A stretch of DNA of 64,000 nucleotides from contig OY718803.1 of assembly GCA_963070105.1 (NCBI GenBank), positions 9,467,823 to 9,531,822 of the forward strand, written 5' to 3'. The notes under the pieces are model-generated. The model was not told where the DNA came from. It made no database searches and saw only the letters and a list, made by a program, of their open reading frames with translations. The DNA is from Litomosoides sigmodontis. Taxonomy: Eukaryota > Nematoda > Chromadorea > Rhabditida > Onchocercidae. Numbering within the stretch: the stretch's first letter is position 1; every line of letters begins with the position of its first letter. Below are positions 1-17,800 of the stretch, in pieces. The position numbers were made by a program, and so were the translations under genes.

Positions 1-3219
<3,219 letters not shown>

Positions 3220-4650
3220 CTGTTCAGGCAGCTAAGATTGAAGAATGACGGAGAGCAGCAGCAGCGCCTCTCTTCCCTTTCTATTCTCTTCAAGGAATCG
3301 CTAAGAGAAATGAAACGAGGGTGGGACAGAGGGAGGGAGAGAGAGAGAGAGAGAGAGCGCGGGAGAGGTGACGGAAAGGAGAGGAAGAGGAGGGAAAAAA
3401 AAGGGAGTGGGAAATGGCAGTCAATAGCTTCACAGCGTTGATAATAATTGATGATAATGATTGTGGTGCGTAGCAGGGGCATTGTACGAACATTGCACGA
3501 AATATAATTGTAAATTTTGAAAAATAAATTATTGAAAAATCGAGTAGCTAATTTCAGCTGAATTTGAAAAGTTAAATCATTTCAATTTCCTAATTTAATT
3601 TAAAACAAAAAAAAAAGGACACAAGCAAACAATTGCAGACGAGCACTCCGGAGCAGCAATATGATCCGTACAGTGGTTAATTCAATTTCGTAATTAAAAA
3701 TGAAGTGGCAAAATTGAAATGTGTGAGGAAGTAGGTAAGTGATGTTTGTGTGAAATGAAATTGAACTCGATGATTCACAGCTGTTTTCGCATTGTTTACA
3801 ATTATCTGCTTGCCGGTGCTGCCACAAAGGAATTGAGAGATAAAATAATTTCTCTTGTTTTTTTTATATCTCAGCAAAATAATCTTCAAACTTTCTTTTT
3901 GTCGAAAAAAAAGTCAGAAAAAAATTTTTTCCAAAATTCACTTCTACAAAAATATCACAAAACAAAAAGTAAACGGCAAAAGAAAACAGTTAAAATTGTC
4001 CAAAACTTTCTTTCATAAATTAGTTAACTTTTTAAAAAAATTTTTTGAGGAAACATTTTTTTCCAACAAAATTAATATTGGCTAAAATTCTTCTATTGAA
4101 ATTAAAATATTCAACTACTAATTGCTGCCCATTGTTGCAAAGTTTAAAATGAAACTGCTATAATTAATAAAAATGATTTAAAATTCAAATTTATTCCGAC
4201 CAAACCGTATCCTTCTACATTCAGTTTGCCTATATTTTTTCCTAAACAATTGAATTTATTCGTTATTATACATTTGTGGTTTTATCATCAATGATCTGAG
4301 TTGTTTACTTGAAATTGAGGTTCTTAATTTTATTAAATATTTATTAATTCCACTTGTTTATTTCACTAAATTTATGTTTTATATCATGTGGGAGCTATTT
4401 GTTTTTTTTTTTCTTTTACTTCATTTCATCGAATTACCTTTGACGTTTACAATGGCTCTTTCGACTTTCTCATTTCTAGTTTCAGTGATAAAATGTAAAT
4501 TTCAGCAGTAATCGTAATGAAATAGCCAGTGCTAATTGCTACTGCGATAATATTAGCAATAGCAAACATTCGATTAATTAGTACCTACCTGTATACGTAA
4601 ATCTTCTAAATTATGTAAGAGGTGAGAGAGACAGCAGCAAAACGGTAGGC
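3220..4650. other. Intergenic, 5' flank of the aspartic protease
   Basis: No gene is supported here. A purine-rich stretch of (GA)n and (GGGA)n lies at about 3325-3400 on the plus strand, a pyrimidine tract relative to the protease gene. The rest is AT-rich and holds only short open frames. The protease promoter must lie here, but I see no convincing TATA or initiator motif. Confidence 0.5.
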
Positions 4651-4722
4651 GCCCTCTGTGGGACTCGAACCCACGACCCTCAGATTAAAAGTCTGATGCT
4701 CTACCAACTGAGCTAAGAAGGC
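4651..4722 (-). tRNA. tRNA-Lys (anticodon TTT)
   Basis: Read on the minus strand, the 72 bases fold as a cloverleaf. The acceptor arm GCCTTCT pairs with AGAGGGC through one G-U pair. The D arm contains GCTCAGTTGGTAGAGC (A box), the anticodon arm TCAGA-CTTTTAA-TCTGA presents TTT, and the T arm is GTGGG-TTCGAGT-CCCAC (B box). There is no intron. It stands alone between two protein genes. The anticodon and stem pairing make lysine identity very likely. Confidence 0.97.
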
Positions 4723-5522
4723 CTCGCACGAAGCGATATTCAATTTCCAATTTAAATGTTTCAAAATGTGTCTATTTCTTGCAATAAAATTTATTGAAAG
4801 CATACCATCTGTTTTTGCACACATTCCATGCGTGAAACATTTTCCTCAGAACATATCTTTCGTTTCTTTAATTCATTTTTCATCAGTAAAAGCGAAATTT
4901 TTGATTATTGCCTTCGTGGCTTTCGCATATTTCACGGATTTTCCACGTTTTCAAATTGACTTTCAGCAACTTACGCAAATGTATTACGTAAAAAGTGGGG
5001 GTGAGAGAAGTGCGTTTGGAATAAAAGGGATGAAATGAGCGGATGGGAACAGCTGTTGTAGGGGCGATCAGTGAGATTGAGATTGAGAGGGATCACGTCA
5101 AGTGGTCCGTCCGCTCATCAATAATTTACATCACTCCCTCCAATGGACGGCTAGACAGAGGGAGAGGGCGAGAGAGGGAGAGGGGGGGGGAGTGATGGGA
5201 CGGGAAGAGGATTACCGATGGCTGTTTTTTCCGCCAGCAGCATTTCTTGCTTGCTTCCCTTTTTCATTCCCTTAGCACAACGCACAACGGTAATAATTAC
5301 AGAATTTAATTAATTAATTAATTAATTAATTAATTGAAATAATCAGGTACGGCCAATCTCATCCGCTGCAGCTGTATTTGTTGTAGTATGCAAGTTTATC
5401 CTGTCGTCACTGCTGTTATCGTTTCATTTTAAATTTTCATTTCAGTGCGTTCGCAACATTAGACAGTGTTTCAGTGCTGCAGAAAGTTCCATTTTCATTC
5501 ATAATTTTTCAAACTTCCTAAA
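4723..5522. other. Intergenic, 5' flank of the sphingomyelinase
   Basis: No gene seen. It contains a (GA)n/(GGGA)n purine tract at about 5157-5192 and a perfect (TTAA)n run at about 5306-5336. The promoter of the downstream sphingomyelinase is expected here, but I identify no clear core element. Confidence 0.5.
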
Positions 5523-8500
5523 ATGCTATTTCTACGAGCAGTGAATTATTTCCTTCTTCTTTGTGCAATTGTTGTCGTTTCCTCCGTCAAACTGTCATCA
5601 GCAAACAGCCGTTCCGGTTCGTTCTTATTTACACTAAGAGAAGAGACATTACTGTAACTATTTACTATCATTTATTGTTTTGTTGTTGTTTGTTTGTTTA
5701 CTGTTGTTGTCGTTGTTGTCGTTGCTGATACTTACTACTAATGTTTTATTGTTTGCTGTCTGTCGTTGTTTATTGTTGTTTGTTGTTTGTTATCTGTTAT
5801 TTGTTGGTACTGATGCTGTTGTGTACAGCACGTTCTTTTCACATATTACAAAATGAAATTATTACTACAACTATTCGCTGTTATTATTTAACAAACTTTT
5901 TGAAATTTTATTGATAATGTTGAATATTAAATTTTATCAATTTCAATTACAACAACTCTTCTAGTAGCAGTTTCAATTGATTATTCGTTAAAAATAATTT
6001 TTTGAAAAGCTTTTTCTTGCTTTTAAGCTGTGGAAGATGATGATAGCGGCACATCCTCCGGTGTAGCTTGCATAGCATGCGAAATGTCTATGGTATTTTT
6101 CAGGTATCTCATACTTTTCTACTTCCTCCACCACTTCATTCATCGAAAAGAAAAGCAACTTTGTCTTAGCTAATGATAATTAACAATTAATAATTAATTT
6201 TGAAATCAAAATTTTTTTCTAACATCAAAAAAGCAAATAAGAGATTATTCATTTAGTAGTAAAAAAAAATTAAAAGTTGGAGAATATCGTACATGTAATT
6301 TTTGAATGCAATTAAAATGAATGAAAGTGCAATATTAATGAATTTCATATTATAACATCAAAAAAAGGCTATTTCAAAGAAAAAGTTACTGTAAATTTAT
6401 TTTGGAAAAAAAATTTTTTAAATTAATTTACAGGTCAATTTACAAAGAGAATCGAACCCGTGAATCATTGATTGATATTGCAACGTTTATCTGTCAATAC
6501 TTTGTACATTATGAGTCAGTGCTATGCAATGGCTTAGCCAAGCAATTTCGGGTAGGTACTACCTGTCCTTCTTCTTTCCTCCTCGCAAATTAGACTAATT
6601 AAAAAGTACTAATTGAAAAATATTTTATTACTAATACGTATGATGACAGGCACATATATTAAGTATTAATTAAGTACTAAATAAAAGAAAATAGTATTAT
6701 ATTTGGAAATGTTAGTGAATATCATTATGATTGCTTAAGGTAAGTTAATATTAACACAACAATAATTCTTCATCTTAAAATTTGCATACTTTTTCCTGAG
6801 AGATTTTGAGAATGAATTGATTTAATTTGCTGATTTTTACTGCTGCAGAAATTGTCAAAATAAATCCTTTCGTGCATATTTGAAGTGGTAAAAATTTAAA
6901 AAATTTTTTCATTTTAAAATTTAGGAAGAAATTTTTTATGTCATTGAGCAGCTACTTTTACAACCTGGTACACTATGCGCAATGTTCATGGAACACTGCA
7001 GAGATTCCAGAACGGATGCATCATCCTGGAATATTGCACTACCACCTAAACAGCCAGGTTTTGAAGTTCGAGGAAAAAATTTAATGATTTAAGTACGAAT
7101 TATGAGAATGCAAATAAAACATACACACACACACCTGTGGTATAACTACTTCTGCTAGTATGCTTAATTATTAAAATTACTATCAAACATATTTGACTGC
7201 TAAATTAAACAAAAACACTTTAAAATTATTATCAAAATCTGATGAACACAATCATTTCGCATATTTTTATTTCATTTCTTAAATTTTTGCGGAAAAAAAT
7301 TACTGTAAAAGAATTCAGATCAACAATATCCGAGTTATCGGTCTCTGAGAGAGAGTAACCTGCGAGTGTTGCATATCACTGATTTACATCTCGACCCTAA
7401 ATACACACCAGGTTCAGAAGCTAACTGTAGCAGTGAACTTTGTTGTCATGCGGAATCTAAATCAACTGGTAATAGTACTAGTAAATTTGAACTTGAACAA
7501 GTTTAAATTCTGCTGCAAAATTTTCAAATTAGATTTAATGAGTTAAATTCGGCCAAATTGCTTCATTATTATTATTATGAAATAATAATAATGGATAATT
7601 GTTTGGAAGATTAAAAAAGCATTCATAATTTCCAAAGTGTTACTTTGTACTCTGAAATATTACTCATTCCTCTGGCAAAAGTAAAGGTATGGCTTAATCG
7701 TTTCAGGACCAATAATAACACAACCATCCGGCTATTGGGGTACTCCTGCCGCATGCGATATGCCTTATCGGACGGTGGAAAATATGCTGCAAAATATTCA
7801 AGAACTTGGAAAAGTTGTTTACACATCTTTTTTAAACTCACAATTGTCATTAATGTTTAATTTTATTAATTCATAATTGTCGGCTTATTCATTCATTCAT
7901 TGTGCTTGGAATTTTAAAGAATTTAATTTTTTTCCTATCCTCGTAATGAATGCTCAAAATTTTAAAGTTACTTTGTTTTTTGTCTCTTTAACAGTTACTC
8001 GAATTGTTACTTTTGTGATCTATCTAAGTGATGGTATTTAATTGATATTACTAATGTCTTATACTTTATTGATACGGTAATAGCTAGCAGAAAAATAGTT
8101 TGTTTCATCGTTGACTTTAGGATATTTTAAATTTTATGTTATTAAAATTTCGTTTAATATTATCATATCAATTGTGATATATTCATTTTGCTAGTAATTC
8201 AGCGTGAATTTGATAAGAACTGATTGGCGTGATGTTCAGATTGATTACGTACTGGTCGGAGGTGACTACGAATCTCATATGGATTGGACATACACCAAAG
8301 AGGGTCACTTGGAAACGATTCGAAATCTTTCGAAAATTTTGCATAAATACTTTAAGAATACACCAATCTATTGGACATTGGGCAATCATGAAGGCGTTCC
8401 CGTCGATAGGTTTTGTTTTCACCTCCGTCAACTTAATTTTAGCACGAAAAGATGCTAGAGCGGTTAAACATAAAAAGAAGTGATAAAAATATTTCAAAAA

Positions 8501-11141
8501 AGAAATTTGAAAGTGAAAATAAAAGCAGAAGAAAGCATTTATTTATTTAATTTATTAATTTAAATTAAGTATTCATTGCTAATATTCGCTAATTAGTTTA
8601 ATTTAAAAAATGAAATTGTAAAATTATAAATATGCAGTTTTGCTCCGCATTATGTTCCGGAAAAATATCGTCCGCAATGGCTCTATGATGAACTGCAACG
8701 GTTGCAAGGAGCACTTCTTGATGCGAAATCAATGGAAAGTGTTAAATAGTAAGTTTCGAAATTTAAAAAATCCAATACTAATTTGCAATTTAAAATGACC
8801 TGGTTTTTCTCTTTTACTAAAGAAAAAAAAACACGAATTAGCATATTAAATTTCAGCCGGGGCTCCTACGCAGTACAGCTTTATCCAGGCCTAAGACTTA
8901 TATCACTGAACAGTGGCTACTGCGAAACATCAAACTTGTAAGTACAATTCTGTAGTAAATCATACCTTATATTAAGTGATAACGGTGACAACAATGATAA
9001 GGCTAAGATCACAATTGCAGTTAGAAAATTGATGAATAATAAAAGGATTCGCGATTATGGGACTGAAATGTTAATAGTGATAATTATGATTAATAATAAT
9101 AATAATCAATAATTAATAATTAATAATAATAAATGATAATAAATAATGATAGTAATAATAATAGTAATAATTAGTAATAGTAATAATAGTAGTAATAATA
9201 ATATAATAATAACAATGATAATAAAATAATGGAATAATTAGTACTTGCATTCATAGATGACATGCTTGTAATTACATAAAGTAGGGTTGACTAAACTACG
9301 GTTTTGAATGATTTAGTTGGTTGCGCATTAACGAAACGGATCCGGATGGCACGTTAAGTTGGCTGGTTGGGGAACTGAGAGGAGCGGAAGTTGATGGTCA
9401 GTATGTCCACATTTTGTCGCATATACCACCTGGTGACGGTGAATGTGTGGAAAGTTGGGCGAGAAATTACTACAACATTGTTGCGAGGTTTGCCACGAAT
9501 TACTTTTCAACTGTTAACCACAAATTTTCTTTTTTTATTAATTACAATTTAGCTTTTCAAAATTTATTTGTTTATTAATTCATTTAAATTTCCATTTTGG
9601 CTAAGTGTTTGTTTATTTTTCCGCTTTTTTCCCTTTTCATATAGCTAAATTATGAATGAAAAATTGCAAAAAATGAAAGTTTCACATTTGCTTAATTTCT
9701 TTTTAATTCTTTTTCTTGTATTTTTAGATTTTCAAAAACCATTCAAGCACAATTTTTTGGTCACATTCATATAGATAGTTTTACGGTGTTCTATGAAAAT
9801 ATGAACGATGACTCATCGAGACCAATTAGCGTACTGTATGCAACGCCAAGTGTGACAACATTCAAGCATCTTAATCCGGCCTTTCGAATTTATGAAATTC
9901 AGCCTGGCGCGAATTATGTTTGTGTCTTCAAATTTACATTTCAATTTAATAGTTCGAAATTTACGTTGACTTAATTTTTTTCAAAATCATTTTACTGATA
10001 TTGTGGATTTTTAGCGTGTGGTTAACTTCCACACTTACTTCCTGAATCTCACACAAATTATCGGACTGAATGCCACTCCACCAGTATGGCAATTGCTATA
10101 CTCAGCGAAGGTAAATAATAGTCAATTGTTGCTTGAAAATTTTAAAAGAATGCATTGAAAATTTTAAATCTCTAATTTTCATAATTTGAAATATATGAAA
10201 TTCCCTTTAAAAAATTGTGTTTCAGGAGGAGTATGCGTTAAATGATTTGAGTCCAACAAGTTGGGATCGTTTAATCAACAAGATCATTTATGAGAAGTCA
10301 ACCTACGATAGATTCATCAGGTATGATTGTATTGATCTGTAAAACTGTTAGCGATATTGACCTGTAATGATCGGCACTCCTAGTGATTCATCTGTCTCTC
10401 AGAGTTCACAATCTCAATATTTGAAATTCCAACGATGCATGCTCAATTGGATCGCAGTTTGTTTAATTTTAATTCAACCTTTGCTCAGCTAACCAGTATG
10501 AAACTTGGAAAATTAGTTTCATTCGTATTTAATTTCATCTATTTTAATAAATATCGCAAATGAAATTTGATAGTAGTGCAATTTTAATCACATCATTTTA
10601 TCAATCTCTTATCTCTCTCTCTATCTATCCACCTATCTATTTAGCTGTTCACTTGCTTATTTCATCTGAAGAGTGGAAGAGAAATTAATTTTGCTTACTC
10701 TTCGTAATTTGCTAATTATAATTCATTCATCTTTCATAAACTCTTACATTCTATATTTGATGTGGTCTTTTTGCTAGTTTTAGTTAAAATTTTCGATCTA
10801 AAAATCAATTACTTAAATTATTTCCTTCTTGCAATTACAGAAATAGCGTTCGCCGTGATAATTTTGCATGCGAGGGAAAGTGTCGTTATGATGCAATTTG
10901 CATTTTACGTAAAGGACACCATAACGCAACACTGTGCAACCATCTTTTTCCATCCTACAGTAGTAGCAACATCAAAGGAGATCCCTATAAGTCATCCCTC
11001 GGTAAAATGAAGACTACAGTAACCGACAACGAACAGCTACAACAACAGCATTACACCGAAATTATGATATTACTAAGGAAGAAATTGCGATCATTTATTC
11101 TGAAAAGATTTCTTCGATTATTTCTATTCCCCGTAAATTAA
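5523..11141 (+). CDS. Acid sphingomyelinase-like phosphodiesterase with saposin domain
   Basis: It hydrolyses sphingomyelin to ceramide and phosphocholine, in lysosomes or after secretion. Exons: 5523-5616, 6028-6103, 6434-6551, 6925-7057, 7319-7468, 7707-7845, 8203-8409, 8638-8748, 8857-8937, 9317-9487, 9728-9917, 10015-10110, 10226-10320, 10841-11141; the total is 653 residues, close to the family norm. The domain order is a signal peptide ([21 protein letters not shown]), a cysteine-bearing saposin-B domain ([11 protein letters not shown]... to CAMFMEHC), then a calcineurin-like metallophosphatase. Metal and active-site motifs are ITDLHLDP (D-x-H), [10 protein letters not shown] (GD), [11 protein letters not shown] (NHE), [11 protein letters not shown] (HIPPG) and [10 protein letters not shown] (GHxH). 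The Gly-Asp motif reads GGDYESH where human enzyme has TGDIPAHD, so the metal Asp is kept. The end of exon 6 is uncertain, because a donor at 7845 or 7854 keeps frame whereas the simpler one at 7813 does not. The last exon ends in a basic, low-conservation tail. Confidence 0.93.
9085..9225. repeat. AAT-rich microsatellite in sphingomyelinase intron
   Basis: This is an imperfect (AAT)n/(TAG)n tract between the exons ending at 8937 and starting at 9317. It is simple sequence only. Confidence 0.8.
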
Positions 11142-11930
11142 ATGGATAAGTTAAAATTTGTAAAATTCACTGTAACAAATACATATTTATTCGGAAATAA
11201 TAATTTAATAAATTGTTTTCTTTTTTTCTATTTTTTATTTTTTTTCTCTTTTCTGATAAAATTTGATTAAATTTCTTGATTTGTAGTTGGCAATTATAAT
11301 AAATTTGAACTGATTGAGACTTTGGTATTAATATTCCATCCTCTACCTTTATGTGTTTATCGGAAAATGTTTTTTTTTTTCACTTGAAAGAAAACTTTTA
11401 GTGCAATTATTAAAATTTTTTTCTAGTATTTGCTACAATGCGGTGAAATATTATCAAGAAGGAAACGATTCAAGCGATGATTTATTTCCATTCGCAACTG
11501 TAACCAATGAACTGTAACGCCATTACTGAAAAAAAGAAACATCGGATAAAGCTCTCTCACGTAAACAACGCGTCTTCCTGTCCCCTTCCTACCGGTGTAG
11601 GTATTAAAATTTATGTTTAAAATTCAGTTCCACTCAATAACGATGATCATACTCTTCGGTTATCTTCTGATACGCTTGTTTGTTTCAGTTAATTCCAAAA
11701 AAAACGAGCACCGGATGGTTAATCTTCTAAAACTGGAGAAGCTATCGCTAAACTAATAAAAAGTTGAACTAAAAACGATCTCTAAAAAAATTAGCAAAAA
11801 CAAATTGGTAACTGTAAGATAAGAAAGAAGTAAAAATTATGCACGAATTAATAAATGTAATAAAATGAAAGATTGCTAAAGTTTTGCAATAAATTAATAA
11901 AATTCTTATTCATTAAGTCAATCTTTTCAC

Positions 11931-12068
<138 letters not shown>

Positions 12069-13779
12069 ACAATTACATATTTAACAATTTGCATATTTAA
12101 CAATATGTGTTTAACATATTTAACAATATATATTTAACAATTTGCTTTGCGATGTATGTAATGAGTGGAGAAAGAGAGAGGAAGATGGAGAGAGGGAAAA
12201 GAAAGGAAGCAATAGGAAAGTTAAAAAACCTTTTCATTCTTTTCGAAAATTTTTTTTTGTTGTTTTGCGAGCTGTGTTAGGCTAATTACAACGATATGAA
12301 TGGATTTTGCATTACTGAAATATTTTATTATTTTCACAAATTTCACATTTGCGATAATAATTTCGTAATTCCTCGCCGGTAAAAACATCCATTCACTTTC
12401 TCTTTCATTGTATTTTGCTAATTTTTTTTCCATTTCTTTTTTTTTTATCCGTTCTTTCACTAACTAACGATGAAATATATTAAGCCTGAAGAGTGGAAAT
12501 TTTATAAATGAACGAAATTCTTTATGGCATGCGGAAGAGTTTTCGTTCTCATCGAAAATGGATGATCCACTAAAACGATGCTGATTGATAGGTGGTTAAA
12601 GTAGGTGGCGCTTTTTGACAAATGAAAAATCAATTTCATGTAAGGAGGCGAATTGCGAGAGAAAAAGGAAACATTTTAAATAATGATTTTCACAAAGGAG
12701 TACATTTTTCGTTTTTCCTTTTCGAAATTTGAAAAAATTATCTTTTAAGCGATATTTTTTCCTTTGCTTGTGGAAGAATGGAAGTTGTCTTCGTCGTTGT
12801 TTGCCTTTCTTTTTTCCTCGCTAATATTATTGTCATTGTTTGCTAATCGCATCGTTGCCACTGAAATGCAATCCGTCAATGTGCAGGCTAATGAATATAT
12901 TTGGAAATTTTGCAGAAAAAAAATCAAAAGTTTCTAATTGCTGTTTGAAAGAAAATGGAATAAATTAACACAAAAGAGCAGTACTGCGAAAGAGAAAAGC
13001 AAAGATGAAATTAGTTAAAAGGGTTTTTTTTAAACTCCAATCTTAAATGATCTGATTTTTATTTCCTGCACAGCGTACCCAATTTTACGGCTCGTAATTC
13101 TCCATCCACTTGAATTTAAATAAAATACCAAATTCCAATCCGAAAGTCATACACACAACCAGTGACACTCGTTATTTTCCCGTTTTTCTTTCTTGTATTG
13201 CGTGTTATTATTATTATTATTTGCTAAGTGTAATAGTAACAATAACAGTAATTAATAATAACGAAATAATAATATTAATTAAGTAAATAAGTAATAAAGG
13301 GGTGAAGGAAATATATTGGTATTGAAATCTTTCGGCATTTTGTAATACTTTAAAAATTTCGATTTATTTCCAGTAATGTAATAATTTACGACTGAACTAG
13401 TGTACTGTTGTGAACAGTTTCACGTGACGATACATCTAACTTCACGTGCTGATAGCGTACATTCCTGAATAGCAATTGGAAGAGAATGGAATGCTGCTAA
13501 GGGGCGTTTTCACAACTTAATTACTGTTCGTTAATTTCCTATTTCAGATTGTCTTCGTAAATATCGGAATTTTTACAGTATATATGATGATTAAAATGCT
13601 GATTCGAATCAATTCTTACTAAATTTTCCTTTTTTTAGCTTTTAATGCAAACTAATTTTATTAAAATTTTTTTAACGCAAACAGCTAATAATTACAGGAA
13701 ATTCAAATTTTACAACAGTAAATGTGAAAATGTTACAACAGCGTGAGAAAATAAAGTGGTCAATATTGAAATGTGTAAA

Positions 13780-13820
13780 CACACACACGCACACACACAC
13801 GCACACACATACACACACAC
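13780..13820. repeat. (AC)n microsatellite
   Basis: An imperfect dinucleotide AC run with occasional GC and AT steps. It lies 35 bp before the long TTA tract. Confidence 0.95.
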
Positions 13821-13852
13821 TAATATTCATAATCGATCGTTTGACTTGCTTA

Positions 13853-14084
<232 letters not shown>

Positions 14085-14881
14085 TGTTGTTATTATTACT
14101 ATTATTATTATTAGTTATTATTGAATTAACAACAATTCAATTGATAGGAAATAACTTTGCAATTTATTTGTTGTTATTGCAAATAATAGCTATTGTTGAC
14201 AATTATTTTCGATTGTTGTCATTAATCTGATTTTCTGTCTGGCTGTGCTATGCATGTGTTGTGTTTGAAGAGATATTATTGTGCATTTTTGCGAATAATT
14301 AAAATCGAAGTTTGAACGAAATAGAAAGAGTAAATTTAACGAAGTGGAATTGTGCCGTGAATTGGGTGCGAAAGCAGAGAGATCCTCTCCTCTTCTTTGA
14401 TAAAGGCCAATTCAAAAGCATTGAATGTTTTAAGTGTATGTTTTTTTCCTTCCTGTTATTTCGGCAGCAGTCGTCATCAGTCGACCGATCGGGTGATGGA
14501 GCGGAGCGTGTTGTGATGGTGACTGCCATCGAAATTAATTAATTAGGAACAATCACTTTAAATGAAGTAAAGTTAAATTAACACTATACATGCGATTGTG
14601 CAAATTTTTTCAATTAAGTAGTGTTGGTACGCTTAATAATTGCAATTTTACTTCTAAATTTCCATCACACGCTTCCTTTCCCTTAGTTTTAGGTAGCAGT
14701 AAGTACTTAGATCGATTTGTACGACGTTTGCGGTGCGTGTTTGTTTATGCGTGTTTGATAATTTACATTTCAGTAAACAAATTTCATAACATAACGTACG
14801 TATTCATATCCGCCAGTTCGCCTAACTTCTCATTTGGAATTGTTGCGGTTGCACTTTCTGTAGTTGTAATGCAATTCGGTG

Positions 14882-17800
14882 ATGTCAAATGAAAGGATAT
14901 CAACAGATGCTAACTCGGACACGGAATGCTTAGGAGGGAATACTGTAACTGTGGAAAATTGTACGAATTCATTTCGATCACTTGAAAATGCTGATCAAGT
15001 TCTGTCAGAATTTGGTTAATTTTTTTGCAATAATTTATTAAATTTTTAAATTATTCATGGAAGTATAGGATTGAAATGAGTGTTGAAATGAACCATTCGC
15101 TGTTCCGTTTTTTTTTTTGCTTTTATTCATTACTTTTCTTCCTCGCATCAAAAACTGATGAATTAAACAAGTTTAGATAGGTGGAGAAATTGGAAAAAGA
15201 TGTAATAAAGAGATGTGAAATGAAAACTTTACCAAATTTCATTTGCGTAATTTAGCAAATTTAAAAATTAAATTTCAACTTTATAGGTAGCGCTCAACGA
15301 TATGTTTTACTGATAACAACATTATTATCAATTAATTGGGTGATAGTTGCGATGCCAGTAATGCATGGGACGTTTATGATCGATGATGACTGCTTCTCAA
15401 ATAGCACCGGAAGTGCTGAGATGAATGCGAAGGATGTGAATGAATGCAAGGAAGGTTCACAAGCAACAACTCCAATCTCTGAGGTACAGGCACTTCAGGT
15501 GGTTTAGGATGTAATTTAAGAAAACATTTGTCATTTCATTTTAATGTGAAAGCAACGCGTCGTACTAATTTCCTCTAACATTAAGTTAGATAATACAGTA
15601 AGTAATCAACCATAATCTTTCGGTAGCTTTGGGCAAGTAAACAGATGGCGACAGTAAGCATTTTTGCGAGTAAATAACCGTAAGCGTTTCAGTTAGAGCG
15701 TAAATAAATATGAATTAGCATAATAAGCATATGCACTATGCGTGTCTTAAATATTTATTTATAATTTATTTCGATTTCCAGTTTAACTTACGTGGTAAAC
15801 AGCGATATCTGGTGGAATGGACTACTTCAGCATTTATGTTAGGAAATATGATCGGAGCTAGTTCACTTACGTACTTATCAGATAAGTAAGTTAGTTTCAT
15901 CTTATTATCAATTAAGTGCAATTGTATAACTGATTGATAGATTGCAAAAGGAAATCCTCACAAAAATTCATTTTTGACTCGAATATTTTAATCTTCATTT
16001 CTAAAATTTTTCATTAATTAACTAATTTGCTTCCTTTTTCTTTTAGCATTGGACGACGTCCAGTCCTAATTTTCAGCTTATTATCACTTGGAATTGTTGG
16101 CATATTAACATCACTATCCGACAACATTGTTACTTTCATTGTCGGACGTTCCGTACAGGGTTTTTGCTCGCCAGTTTGTTTTTAAGATATTTTAAAAATG
16201 CAAATTTTTTCATTTAGAAAGATGCGATGAGCAATTGCTTAATTGGTTGAGGAGAAACACAAGAAAGAGAAGGAGAAAAGAATGGAAAATGAAAATATTT
16301 TGTGAAAAAAAATATGAAAAAATGAAAAAAAAAAGTGGAGGCAAATATTATTGAATAAATTTGAAGGAAATTTGCAACTCTTTTTCCTCTTTCTAAATTT
16401 TCACTGCTAGCTTTTTTTTTTGTTAGGGCTCATTATTGGTCGGCTGGGTTCTTGGCTATGAAAATGTACCGGTTGGATTACGCGGTTTTGTCACTTTGAT
16501 ATATGGTGTGATGTGGGTGGTGGGTTTCTGTGCGGTGGCACCACTTGCTTACTTCATCGTTAATTGGCGATGGGTAATGGTGGCGTACTCGACAGCTTCT
16601 ATTGCTCTTGCAGTTATTTACTTTTTGTTAGTAATTTCTTGTGAAATTTTTGTTGTGAAAAAAAGGAGAGTTCCTTTTTTTTTTACTTTTTTAAAAAAAA
16701 AAAACTACTTCATTTTTATCTCTAATTGATACTTTTAGCGTTTGTTACACTCTCTGGAATTTTTTTTCTGGAAATTTAAAATTTCTAGAAGATATTCACA
16801 TGGATTATTTAAATTTGAGAAAATTATGTGCGAAATGAGCACGATCAATTTTCAGTACCATCCCGGAAAGTCTTCATTTCTTGATAGTTAATGGTCGAAA
16901 GCAAAAAGCTGCAAAATGGATCCGAAATGCGGAAAAGTACGGAAAGGTTCTGCACAAAAGAAAGGTTGATATGATGGTGGAACTGTTGGAGAATGCATAT
17001 TCGAATGTGAAGATGAATGAAAATGGAAAAGGAATGACGGAGAATTTGAGGTTTAATAATTGCTTTACTCATTTTAACAGCGTGTGGAATTTAACAGAAC
17101 GTTGCCACTAGAATTTAAGTACACGTTAGGCTTCACAAATATTTAAAGAAAAAATTCTGTAACTTTATTTATTTAATTAAAACTTGGTACTTGCGCAAAA
17201 TTTTTTGCTTGCACACAGGCTGACACATGTAAGAAATAGCCATCACGTAACGTATCATCCCTTGTTTTAGTTCTTCAAATTTTGCAAACAATTTGAGAAC
17301 AATCATAACGACAATAATAAATGATGGAGATAAGGATAATGATGGTGCTAATAGTAATAATTTTGAATAAATGATAATTTCAGGTCACCATTGCTGGACG
17401 AATTAATGGAACATAAAATTTTCTGTATTTATACATTTATCCTAATTTTTCTGTGGTGGGTATTTTTATGTTACTTCGTCAGAATGCCAGTCGAACAATG
17501 AATTGTAGAATGTAAAATAATGTGTGCTAATATTTTAGGTTGAAAATTAATGCACTCAAAAATCCTATGCATCACTTTTTAGTATGTAGGAGAGTTGCCT
17601 TATTCCGGCTCCAGACTAGCTCTTTTATTGCCTGAAATTTTGTTTCGGAAATAAATGAATATATTTTAGGACTAGTGATACGTTTCTGTACTATGGTTTA
17701 TCGAATTACAGTCTTCATTTACCGGGAAATAAATATTGGAACTATGTATTATCAGGTTTAGCTGAGTTACCAGCATATATTAGCATACCATATGCCCTTG

